Positions 6,221 to 13,637 of a stretch of 33,272 nucleotides of DNA are shown piece after piece. Position 1 is the first letter of the stretch; each line of letters begins with the position of its first letter. The notes beneath the pieces are model-generated. The model was not told where the DNA came from and did no database searches. It worked only from the letters and a program-made list of their open reading frames with translations. The stretch spans positions 1 through 33,272 of the forward strand of contig JAZRIX010000027.1 of NCBI GenBank assembly GCA_045645485.1, given 5' to 3'. This stretch comes from SIG440 sp045645485 (lineage in GTDB: Bacteria; Bacillota; Clostridia; Monoglobales; Monoglobaceae). Made by a program: the position numbers and the translations under genes.

Positions 6221-7774
6221 ATGAATCTGAAATTAAAAAAAGAACAGATACGCCTTGCAGAAGTAATCTGTTCCCGTTACTGTCAGACCGACGCAGAATA
6301 TGACATAATTGTTCCTGATGTAAAGCCTGATGTAGCAAAGGTTCTGAACGTCAGCGGCGATGCCGCAATAACCCACAAAACAATCCAGAATGACCGTGTT
6401 GTTCTTCAGGGAGTCGTGCGTCTGGACATACTGTATATACCCGATGACGATATGGGAGCCGGCGTAAAATCCATAAGCTGTGTACAGGACTTCAGCCACA
6501 CAATTGAAGCAAAGGGTGCAAAACCCGGAATGAGTCTGGTTGCCGAAGCCGAATGTGAACTTTTTGAATACAACCTGCTTAACAGCAGAAAACTCAACAT
6601 ATGCACAAAGCTGGGGTTGAACATAAAGCTTACATCAAGCTCCGATGCAGCACTGGCAACAGCCATAGAAGGAAACGAAAACATCCGTACAAATACCGAG
6701 CATCTGAAGCTTTGTCATTCATTCTGTGATGCCGACCGTGAAATTCTTTTGAAGGAACAGCTTGACGTTCCTTCAGGAAAGCCCGAACTTTATGAAATAC
6801 TCAAGGTTTCCGCCAAACCCAGCCAGAAGGAGCTGCGTTTCCTTGACGGAAAAGCCATTGTAAAAGGAGATGTAAAGGTATCCACCCTGTATTGCGGAGG
6901 AATGGAAGACAACACAGTACAATGTATGGAACATTGTATTCCTTTTACGGAAATACTCGAAATTGACGAATTGACCGAAAATATGACAGGCGAAGCAGAT
7001 TATTCAATAAAGGATATCTACACCGAAATTCTTCAGGATTCCGACGGAGACAATCGCATTCTGAATACGGAAATAACCCTCTCTGTCTGTATCAAAGCTA
7101 TGGGGATTGCCGATTTTGACGTTATTTGTGATGCATACTCCCCGGATTTTGAGCTTGTTATAGACAAAACCCCCTGCAACACCGAACAGCTTCTGGAAAC
7201 TGCCAAGGCACAGGTTACCCAAAAAGAAACCGTTTCTGTGCCCGATTATCTTCCTGAAGTATATCAGATTTGTGACTGCAACGGCGTTCCCTCTATCGAA
7301 AACATAGCCGCAGAAAACGGAAGCGTTACCGTATCTGGATATATGACATACAACATTCTCTATATGAGTCAGGAACGTGAAGCGCCCATTTCAGGCTTCA
7401 GTCATGTACTCCCATTCACTCACACCTTTGATATCCCCGGACTGTGCAGCACATCGGTATGTGACGTCAAGGCAGAAACCGAACACATAAGCTACACACT
7501 CTCAGGGCCCTCATCTATTGAGCTGCGCAGTATAATTCTTCTCAGTCTGAAGGCATCAAATCCGTGTACCTGTCATATGATTTCCGAAATAAACTGCGAC
7601 GAAGCCTCTGCTCCTCCGCAGATTCCATCCATAACAGTGTATTTTGTCAAGGAAAATGACACGCTCTGGAACATAGCAAAACGCTTTCGCATAGCTCCCG
7701 AAGACATCCTTGCGGTCAACGGAAGCGAAAGCGACATACTAAAAGCGGGCAAAAAGATTTATATTTTCAAATAG
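6221..7774 (+). CDS. sipL: SipL-like spore morphogenesis protein: three SPOCS (DUF3794) repeats plus LysM
   Basis: A 517-residue protein, about the length of C. difficile SipL. Three repeated SPOCS/DUF3794-type segments lie at about 5-140, 175-300 and 330-450, each with a [V/I]-P-like strand followed by a G-x-[V/M]-x-[Y/L]-x-[I/T]-L-Y core (RLDILYI, KVSTLYC, TYNILYM). The C-terminus, about 471-517, is a LysM domain (YFVKENDTLWNIAKRF, then LKAGKKIYI). In C. difficile SipL binds the coat ATPase SpoIVA through LysM and is needed for coat attachment around the forespore. There is no signal peptide, consistent with a mother-cell cytoplasmic protein. It lies 74 nt after three unknown genes and ends at a palindromic terminator. 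Confidence 0.85.
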   Translation: MNLKLKKEQIRLAEVICSRYCQTDAEYDIIVPDVKPDVAKVLNVSGDAAITHKTIQNDRVVLQGVVRLDILYIPDDDMGAGVKSISCVQDFSHTIEAKGAKPGMSLVAEAECELFEYNLLNSRKLNICTKLGLNIKLTSSSDAALATAIEGNENIRTNTEHLKLCHSFCDADREILLKEQLDVPSGKPELYEILKVSAKPSQKELRFLDGKAIVKGDVKVSTLYCGGMEDNTVQCMEHCIPFTEILEIDELTENMTGEADYSIKDIYTEILQDSDGDNRILNTEITLSVCIKAMGIADFDVICDAYSPDFELVIDKTPCNTEQLLETAKAQVTQKETVSVPDYLPEVYQICDCNGVPSIENIAAENGSVTVSGYMTYNILYMSQEREAPISGFSHVLPFTHTFDIPGLCSTSVCDVKAETEHISYTLSGPSSIELRSIILLSLKASNPCTCHMISEINCDEASAPPQIPSITVYFVKENDTLWNIAKRFRIAPEDILAVNGSESDILKAGKKIYIFK

Positions 7775-7789
7775 TTTTATTAAAAAACA

Positions 7790-7821
7790 GGGGATGTTTA
7801 AAAACGTTTTTAAACATCCCC
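7790..7821. terminator. Perfect 32-bp palindrome between convergent sipL and MBL genes
   Basis: GGGGATGTTTAAAAAC is followed directly by its exact reverse complement. It is placed to terminate both convergent genes, although the T-run is inside the stem. The half-site GGGGATGTT(T)AAAA recurs at 21851, 22082 and 33057 in the window. Confidence 0.65.
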
Positions 7822-7826
7822 ATATC

Positions 7827-8615
7827 TCATCCTCTTTCAGTCACAACCACACCGTCACGCTTAGCTACCGAAACAAGAATATCCTTGCCGACCTTTATTC
7901 CGTGTCCAAGAAGACACAGCTTTGTTGTTTCAAAAGCAAGGTCCGGATAATTATTTTCCTGACTCAGGTGACCCAGAATAATTTCTTCTGTACCGCTTTG
8001 AGCCAGTGCCTTCACAACCAGTGCCGCATCATCATTGCACAGATGTCCGCTTTCACCTTTTATTCTGCATTTTAGCTCATAAGGATATGTACCTGCCTCC
8101 AGCATAAACAAATCATAATTCGATTCAAGAAGTACAGCACGGCTGCCTTTCAGTTTTTCGAATATTTCTTCAGTCATAACTCCTATATCCGTAGCAACAG
8201 CTACCTTTTCACCGTTCTTTTCAAATATAAAACCCACAGGCTGGGCCGCATCGTGAGGGATGGCGAAGGGAGTAACGCAAATACCGCCAATCTCAAAAGA
8301 TAGGTTTTCATCAAACAGCTTTTTGTTCTCAGGCAGAATTTCTCCCACCGACTTTTTCATTCCGTTCCATGTTCCATAGGTCGCAAAGACAGGAATATTG
8401 AACTTTCTTGAAATCACACCTATGCCCTTGATATGGTCTGTATGTTCATGAGTCACAACAACAGCATCAAGCCTTTGAGGATCCAAGCCTGACTCCATCA
8501 AAGAACTCTCCAGAAGTTTTCCGCTGATTCCGCAATCCACCAGAATCATAGTTTCGTCATCATATATAACTGTAGCATTTCCCTTGCTGCTGCTCCTGAC
8601 CGAACATATTTTCAT
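7827..8615 (-). CDS. MBL-fold metallo-hydrolase of the YycJ/WalJ type
   Basis: A metallo-beta-lactamase-fold protein of 262 residues. The zinc-binding motif THEHTDH (H56, H58, D60, H61) and the early SSSKGN and LVDCGISGK segments fit the YycJ/WalJ group. Bacillus YycJ lies in the WalRK operon and has been linked to mismatch repair as an exonuclease, but the enzymatic role here is not established. I choose the ATG at 8615, 10 nt from AAAGGGG; a GTG at 8624 is only 1 nt from it. It lies downstream of murA on the same strand, separated by a 121-nt gap with a hairpin, and is convergent with sipL. No walRK genes are nearby. Confidence 0.88.
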   Translation of the reverse strand: MKICSVRSSSKGNATVIYDDETMILVDCGISGKLLESSLMESGLDPQRLDAVVVTHEHTDHIKGIGVISRKFNIPVFATYGTWNGMKKSVGEILPENKKLFDENLSFEIGGICVTPFAIPHDAAQPVGFIFEKNGEKVAVATDIGVMTEEIFEKLKGSRAVLLESNYDLFMLEAGTYPYELKCRIKGESGHLCNDDAALVVKALAQSGTEEIILGHLSQENNYPDLAFETTKLCLLGHGIKVGKDILVSVAKRDGVVVTERG

Positions 8616-8670
8616 CGCCGCCACACCCCTTTCTTCTTAAATATATCTTAATTTGCTTTTATACAACAAA

Positions 8671-8701
8671 TGTCATTCCGACCACAAGGTACGGAATGAC
8701 A
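8671..8701 (-). terminator. Hairpin downstream of murA
   Basis: TGTCATTCCG and CGGAATGACA form a 10-bp stem, extended by ACC/GGT with one bulged base. On the minus strand it is followed by TTTGTTGT, so it may terminate murA. The sequence also resembles common GTCATTCC-type intergenic repeats. Confidence 0.5.
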
Positions 8702-8736
8702 CCTTTGCAAAAATAACCCTATTTTACACCGTTACA

Positions 8737-10026
8737 TTATGCTGTTGTAACGCTTCTGTCCTTTTGACCGTCAACACGTCTTGTAATCTGTGCACCAAGA
8801 CCGCGAAGCTTCTTTTCAAATTCTTCATATCCACGGTCAATATATTTTATATTATAAACTTCGGTAACACCGTCCGCCATCAGACCGGCAACAACAAGAG
8901 CCGCACCGGCTCTCAGGTCGGTTGAGGACACAGGCGAGCCAATAAGTCTTCCTCCGCCTTCAATAACAGCAATTCTTCCGTCAACCGAAACATTTGCTCC
9001 CATTCTGCGAAGCTCCTCAACATATCTGAATCTGTTGTCCCATACGTTTTCAGTAACAATACTTGTGCCCTTTGCCGCAGTAAGCAAAGTCAGTATCAAT
9101 GGCTGGAGGTCTGTGGGAAATCCGGGATGAGGCATTGTCCTTACATTGGCTTTTTTAAGGTTTCCTGTTCCTTTTACTCTCAGACTGTCATCAAATTCCT
9201 CAATAATAACACCCATTTCCAACAGCTTTGCAGAAATAGAATCAAGATGCTTGGGAATAATATTTTTCAAAAGAACATCACCGTCAGTAGCAGCCGCCGC
9301 TATCATAAAGGTTCCCGCTTCAATCTGATCGGGAATAACAGCATATGTTCCGCCGTGAAGCGACTTTACACCCTTTATCTTTATGACATCCGTACCGGCA
9401 CCCTTTATGTTCGCTCCCATACTGTTGAGGAAGTTCGCCACGTCAACAATATGAGGTTCTTTTGCCGCATTCTCAATAACGGTCTGGCCTTTTGCCATAG
9501 CAGCGGCAAACATAATATTTATGGTCGCCCCTACAGAAACCGTATCCATATATATACTTGCCCCGCAAAGCTCGTCTGCTCTAAGATTCACAATTCCACC
9601 GGGTTCAACAGAATACTCTGCGCCCAGTGCCTCAAAGCCCTTGAGATGCAGGTCAATAGGTCTCACGCCAAAATCACAGCCGCCGGGCATAGCAACCTTC
9701 GCCTCGTTGAAACGTCCCAGAAGTGCCCCCATAAGATACGAGGAAGCTCTGATTTTTCTGACCATCTCATAGGGAGCTTCATAGCATTCAAGATTTCTTG
9801 CATCTATCTTGAGAACGTATTTATCCACAAATTCGGCATGGCCGCCCAACTGATTTATTATATCAACCAAGACATAGGTATCGCTCACAAGCGGTACATT
9901 TTCGATAACACAAACGTCATCAACCATAAGAGCAGCTACAATCAAAGCAACAGCAGAATTTTTTGCACCGCTGATTTCAACCTCTCCCTCAAGCTTGGCA
10001 CCGCCGAGAATCACAAACTTCTCCAT
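8737..10026 (-). CDS. murA: UDP-N-acetylglucosamine 1-carboxyvinyltransferase
   Basis: A 429-residue enolpyruvyl transferase, full length. It transfers enolpyruvate from PEP to UDP-GlcNAc, the first committed step of peptidoglycan synthesis in the cytoplasm. The catalytic and fosfomycin-reactive cysteine is C117 in MPGGCDFGVRP. K22 and N23 in SGAKNSA bind substrate, and the IRAS segment (92-95) and the TDLQP motif are present. The native Cys (not Asp) predicts fosfomycin sensitivity of the enzyme. Firmicutes often carry two MurA copies; only one is visible here. The start ATG follows an AGGTGGGTG site. A near-consensus promoter lies upstream. Confidence 0.97.
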   Translation of the reverse strand: MEKFVILGGAKLEGEVEISGAKNSAVALIVAALMVDDVCVIENVPLVSDTYVLVDIINQLGGHAEFVDKYVLKIDARNLECYEAPYEMVRKIRASSYLMGALLGRFNEAKVAMPGGCDFGVRPIDLHLKGFEALGAEYSVEPGGIVNLRADELCGASIYMDTVSVGATINIMFAAAMAKGQTVIENAAKEPHIVDVANFLNSMGANIKGAGTDVIKIKGVKSLHGGTYAVIPDQIEAGTFMIAAAATDGDVLLKNIIPKHLDSISAKLLEMGVIIEEFDDSLRVKGTGNLKKANVRTMPHPGFPTDLQPLILTLLTAAKGTSIVTENVWDNRFRYVEELRRMGANVSVDGRIAVIEGGGRLIGSPVSSTDLRAGAALVVAGLMADGVTEVYNIKYIDRGYEEFEKKLRGLGAQITRRVDGQKDRSVTTA

Positions 10027-10090
10027 GTTTCACCCACCTAAAATGTTTTTTCTTTCGTTCTAATATCATTTCACTATCTACCAGTTTGAT

Positions 10091-10119
10091 ATTATATCAT
10101 ATTCTGTCAAGAAAATCAA
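10091..10119 (-). promoter_or_regulatory. Promoter for murA
   Basis: On the minus strand, TTGATT (10119-10114) and TATAAT (10096-10091) have a 17-nt spacer, about 65 nt upstream of the murA ATG. A TTGACA lies inside the spacer but is too close to the -10 to serve. Confidence 0.55.
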
Positions 10120-10159
10120 TCCCCAAAATAGATTTTCTTCCACAAAACGCTTCATACTG

Positions 10160-10777
10160 TTAGTAGTACCCTATTTTGCCCTGTTTGATACCCGCTCTGC
10201 CATTGGTTTTATCTACTATATCCGCTTCAAACTTGGAAACCTCAGAAAGAGGCACCAGAACAGAAATTCTAACATTTTCCGCATAATTCGTTCCGCTTAT
10301 TTCATAGCCCCTGGCACAAGCCTCGCTCTGTATCTTGCCCAAAAGCGAATAATCACATTCCACGGTTATTTCACAGCACAAGGTCATTGTGACGGGCTGT
10401 GCCGCCTCAACGCCAACCTTGGCAGATTTAGAGTATGCGTGCACCAGACCGCCCGTTCCCAGAAGAATTCCGCCAAAATAACGCGTCACAACCACAATAA
10501 GATTGCTCAGTCCCTCTTTTTTTATCATATCCAGAACGGGAACGCCTGCCGTTCCTGCAGGCTCGCCATCATCGCTGTATCTTTGGATATTGTTCTCCTC
10601 CAGAACATACGCATAAACGTGATGCCGTGCATCCCAGTATTTTTTTTTGATTTCTTCAAGAAAGGCAACTGCTTCTTCCTCTGTCTCTACAGGCTTTACA
10701 TCCGCAATAAAACGTGAACGTTTTTCAACAATTTCGTCTGTTGCCTGTATTTTAACTGTTTTGTAGCTTTCTTTCAT
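10160..10777 (-). CDS. yigZ: YigZ/IMPACT-family protein (UPF0029 + DUF1949)
   Basis: A 205-residue protein with the family signatures RSRFIADV (20-27), DARHHVYAYVL (49-59), SDDGEPAGTAG (68-78) and TRYFGGILLGTGGLVHAYSK. The N-terminal UPF0029 domain resembles the RNase PH/EF-G domain IV fold, and a C-terminal DUF1949 domain follows. The family is related to eukaryotic IMPACT and its bacterial biochemical role is unsettled. The start ATG has ACGGAG upstream. It lies 34 nt after cca on the same strand and is probably the last gene of the nadB-nadC-niaR-cca-yigZ transcript. Confidence 0.92.
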   Translation of the reverse strand: MKESYKTVKIQATDEIVEKRSRFIADVKPVETEEEAVAFLEEIKKKYWDARHHVYAYVLEENNIQRYSDDGEPAGTAGVPVLDMIKKEGLSNLIVVVTRYFGGILLGTGGLVHAYSKSAKVGVEAAQPVTMTLCCEITVECDYSLLGKIQSEACARGYEISGTNYAENVRISVLVPLSEVSKFEADIVDKTNGRAGIKQGKIGYY

Positions 10778-10811
10778 AGATTTTCTCCGTTATATTAACT
10801 GATTTAATTGA

Positions 10812-12188
10812 TTATATCTTTTTTCTGTATGCCATAGTCTGTTTCAGTGCCGCTTCCTTGGGCACACCCCCAAGATGCAGCTTGTGTGCATAATCAAGAA
10901 GCTCTTTGAACTCCGGTCCCGGAGAAATCCCCAACCTTATCAGGTCTTCGCCCTGAACATGAGGCCTTGCCATAATTTCATTATACACCGTCAATCTTTG
11001 AGAAAGAAATTTCTCTGCTTGGTCAAAATCTCCTGCGGGAATTTTCCCGGCACTGTCCGCAATTGCAAGCTGAATCAAATCTGCAGCCTCTACAGAAGTG
11101 TCAAACAGTTTGTTTGTGGCTTTTACTGATGATTTGTCAGCCGCAAGCATATTGGGTCTCATATGCAATTCCACCATATTCAGCACATACCGAATCAGGT
11201 TCTTTTCAGAGGTCAGTCTGTGCATAAAATCTTTCACAAGAGGGATACCCTCTTTTTCGTGGTTAATGGAGCGTATCTCACCGTCTGTTTTTTTTGTTGC
11301 CACCGCTTTGCCAAAATCGTGGGTCAACGCGGCAAGCATAAAGCCCAAAGGGCACTTGGCCCTATCACGTCTTTTTGCCGCTTCATCCAGCACCATCATA
11401 GTATGCACAAAAACATCGCCTTCCATATGATGCTTTGGACTCTGTTCAACCCCCGCAAGCGCCGACACCTGTGAAAACCAGTACTCCAAATGCCCCATAG
11501 CATATAACTGTCTGAAAAATACAGACGGCTTTTCAGCCTTCATAAGAGCTTTTTTCAGTTCTTCAAAAACTCTTTCACGCGACAGAGCTGAAACTTCCAT
11601 TTTTCTGCATAATTTTTTTGTTTCATCTGCAATTTCAAAATCAAATCGGGCAGAAAACTGAGCAGCACGGAATACCCGCAAAGGGTCTTCCGCAAAAGAT
11701 TTATCATCAATATGGCGTATTATGCCATTCCGCAGGTCTTCCGCACCGCCAAAATGGTCAATAAGCTCTCCCGATATTACATCCTCCATGATTGCATTAA
11801 CAGTAAAATCTCTCCGTTTTGCTGCCTTTTGTGTTCCCAGAAAAGGGTCTACATCAATCTTGAAATCCGTATGTCTGTTTCCTATGCACGATTCTTTTCT
11901 GGGCATAGCAATATCTATGGAACAGCCTTTCAGGTTGTATACACCAAAGCTTTTCCCAAATTCAATCTTTTGCCCGTTGACATCAAGAATTTCCTCGAGT
12001 ACAGATGTTTCTATCCCGTGAACCTCAATATCAATATCCTTACTGTCAATACCCATCATTTTATCACGGACACAGCCACCCACAAAAAATACTCTTCCGC
12101 CTTTTTTATGAACAGCTTGTGCTATCCTTGATATAATTACGGCTTCTTCATCTTTCAGGAGCAACAAACCCACCCCTTTCCACAGCAT
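10812..12188 (-). CDS. cca: CCA-adding tRNA nucleotidyltransferase with HD domain
   Basis: A protein of 458 residues from the outermost ATG. The N-terminal class II nucleotidyltransferase head has GGCVRD (38-42), metal-binding KDIDIEV (D51, D53) and RRDFTVNAI; a DPLRVFRAAQFSARF neck follows. A C-terminal HD phosphohydrolase domain is seen in HHMEGDVFVHT and LTHDFGKAV. It adds or repairs the 3' CCA of tRNAs, although all seven tRNA genes in this window encode CCA. The start is uncertain: the ATG at 12188 has no ribosome site, whereas AAAGGGG lies 5-8 nt before TTG codons 8 and 9 (12167, 12164). It starts 11 nt after niaR on the same strand. Confidence 0.93.
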   Translation of the reverse strand: MLWKGVGLLLLKDEEAVIISRIAQAVHKKGGRVFFVGGCVRDKMMGIDSKDIDIEVHGIETSVLEEILDVNGQKIEFGKSFGVYNLKGCSIDIAMPRKESCIGNRHTDFKIDVDPFLGTQKAAKRRDFTVNAIMEDVISGELIDHFGGAEDLRNGIIRHIDDKSFAEDPLRVFRAAQFSARFDFEIADETKKLCRKMEVSALSRERVFEELKKALMKAEKPSVFFRQLYAMGHLEYWFSQVSALAGVEQSPKHHMEGDVFVHTMMVLDEAAKRRDRAKCPLGFMLAALTHDFGKAVATKKTDGEIRSINHEKEGIPLVKDFMHRLTSEKNLIRYVLNMVELHMRPNMLAADKSSVKATNKLFDTSVEAADLIQLAIADSAGKIPAGDFDQAEKFLSQRLTVYNEIMARPHVQGEDLIRLGISPGPEFKELLDYAHKLHLGGVPKEAALKQTMAYRKKI

Positions 12189-12199
12189 ACTCGGTTTTG

Positions 12200-12742
12200 T
12201 TACGCATCAAACATCGTCGGAGGTTCAAATTCCTGCAAGGGTGCCAAAAATCCTTGTTCAAAAAGCTTTTTTTCAATTTCTGCCAGTTGCTCCTGGGTTT
12301 CGGCAGAGACCGTATGATAATGATATCCTGAGGTCACGTTTTTGAGCAGACTGGACTTTCCGGATTTAATTCCGCCAAGAAATTCCTCAATATCACTTCT
12401 TGAGCTTATTCCCATTTTTGCCTTCACAACACCGTAAACCTTGTGATACACAAAAACATCCTCAACCGTTCCGCCCAGATCTATCATAAGCTTAAGTTCG
12501 GTTTCCGTATCCTCATCGGAATGAATTGCCTTGAAAACCCTTTCAAAAGGCTTTGTCTTTTTCAGAGAATATCCCCTTGCCAAAGCCTGAATATCCGCGC
12601 CTTCCTCCCTGAGCAATGCGATGTCCTTGACAATTATCTGTCTGCTGACACCAAACCGCTCAGCAAGACAACGGGCAGAAACCGCCTTGTCAGCTTTCAG
12701 CAATATTCTCTTTATTTCCATCCTGCGTTCATTGCTTTTCAT
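12200..12742 (-). CDS. niaR: Niacin-responsive transcriptional repressor NiaR (HTH + 3H domain)
   Basis: A 180-residue regulator with an N-terminal winged helix (about 5-60, SARCLAERFGVSRQIIVKDI) and a C-terminal 3H domain named for conserved histidines, seen here as H74 (AIHSDED), H100 (VYHKVYG) and H141/H143 (GYHYHTVSA). In Bacillus and Thermotoga the 3H domain senses nicotinic acid or a related metabolite, and NiaR represses nad biosynthesis and niacin uptake. Its position inside the nadB-nadC transcript fits exactly and implies autoregulation. I choose the ATG at 12742 because AGGTGGGAG lies 5 nt upstream; that site overlaps the nadC stop, so translation is coupled. The likely operator is between nadB and nadA. 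Confidence 0.93.
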   Translation of the reverse strand: MKSNERRMEIKRILLKADKAVSARCLAERFGVSRQIIVKDIALLREEGADIQALARGYSLKKTKPFERVFKAIHSDEDTETELKLMIDLGGTVEDVFVYHKVYGVVKAKMGISSRSDIEEFLGGIKSGKSSLLKNVTSGYHYHTVSAETQEQLAEIEKKLFEQGFLAPLQEFEPPTMFDA

Positions 12743-12754
12743 AAGAACTCCCAC

Positions 12755-13609
12755 CTATACAACATGAAGATTTTTCAGCGACAGATCAAGAATGGGTGCC
12801 GAATGTGTAAGTGCACCGCTGGATATATAGTCAACACCCAGATCACAAAGTGCAACTATGTTCTCTTTGGTCACATTTCCCGAAACCTCAACCTCTGCTC
12901 TGCCGTCAATATACTCCATAGCCTGTTTTATTTCATTATGAGACATATTGTCCAGCATAATAATATCTGCACCCGCATCAACGGCTTCCTTTACCATTTC
13001 AAGATTTTCAACCTCAACCTCAACCTTCAGCACAAATGAAATGTGTTCCCTTGCCATTTCAACGGCCTTTTTGATACTTCCTGCAGCACCGATGTGATTA
13101 TCCTTCAGCATAACTGCATCCGAAAGATTGTATCTGTGGTTGCAGCCTCCGCCGCATTTTACGGCATATTTTTCAATAATACGGTTATTGGGTGTTGTTT
13201 TTCTTGTATCAAGGAGGGTTGTTCCCGAGCCTTCAAGCAGAGCCGCAACCTTTGACGTATATGTTGCAATTCCGCTCATTCTCTGAAGATAATTAAGAGC
13301 CGTACGCTCACCCGTCAAAAGGGTACGGATATCTCCATGAACCCTGGCAATAAGCTGACCCGCCTTAACCGCATCTCCGTCCTTTGCATAATATTCAACC
13401 CGAGTTTCATCGTCAAGAATTTTGAAAACTCTCTCAAATACCTGAAGACCGCATACAATGCCGTCCTGCTTGCATATAAGTTCAACCTCCCCCGGCTTGC
13501 TTTCAGGCATAACACTGTTTGTGGAAACATCCTCCGATGTAATATCTTCATTCAAAGCCCCTATAATAAGGGGGTCTATCTTCAACTTCAACGTTGCATT
13601 ATCAAACAT
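12755..13609 (-). CDS. nadC: Nicotinate-nucleotide diphosphorylase (carboxylating), quinolinate phosphoribosyltransferase
   Basis: A 284-residue protein, full length. It converts quinolinate and PRPP to nicotinate mononucleotide, CO2 and PPi, the third step of de novo NAD synthesis. Motifs include LLTGERTALNYLQRMSGIAT, LLDTRKTTP, KYAVKCGGGCNHRYNLSD and MLKDNH, which carry the phosphoribosyl- and quinolinate-binding Arg/Lys/His residues. A Glu/Asp-rich beta-barrel end (EVEVEN, IIMLDNM, VSGNV) follows. The frame is open for 23 codons upstream, but the ATG at 13609 with AAGGAG 8 nt before it is the natural start. It lies 28 nt downstream of nadB. Confidence 0.96.
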   Translation of the reverse strand: MFDNATLKLKIDPLIIGALNEDITSEDVSTNSVMPESKPGEVELICKQDGIVCGLQVFERVFKILDDETRVEYYAKDGDAVKAGQLIARVHGDIRTLLTGERTALNYLQRMSGIATYTSKVAALLEGSGTTLLDTRKTTPNNRIIEKYAVKCGGGCNHRYNLSDAVMLKDNHIGAAGSIKKAVEMAREHISFVLKVEVEVENLEMVKEAVDAGADIIMLDNMSHNEIKQAMEYIDGRAEVEVSGNVTKENIVALCDLGVDYISSGALTHSAPILDLSLKNLHVV

Positions 13610-13637
13610 AATTAATTCTCCTTCATCATTGTTCAGT

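Noticed and set aside
9127..10041. 304-codon open frame on the plus strand
   Set aside because: It is antisense to murA over its length, gives a low-complexity Cys/His/Asn-rich product with no recognisable motif, and murA is certain.
10105..10142. Terminator after yigZ
   Set aside because: AAGAAAATC/GATTTTCTT could pair on the minus strand, but the loop is 13 nt, the stem is all A/T-rich and it overlaps the murA -35, so I did not list it as a feature.
12443..13039. 198-codon open frame on the plus strand
   Set aside because: It spans antisense niaR and nadC, both of which have clear domains and ribosome sites.
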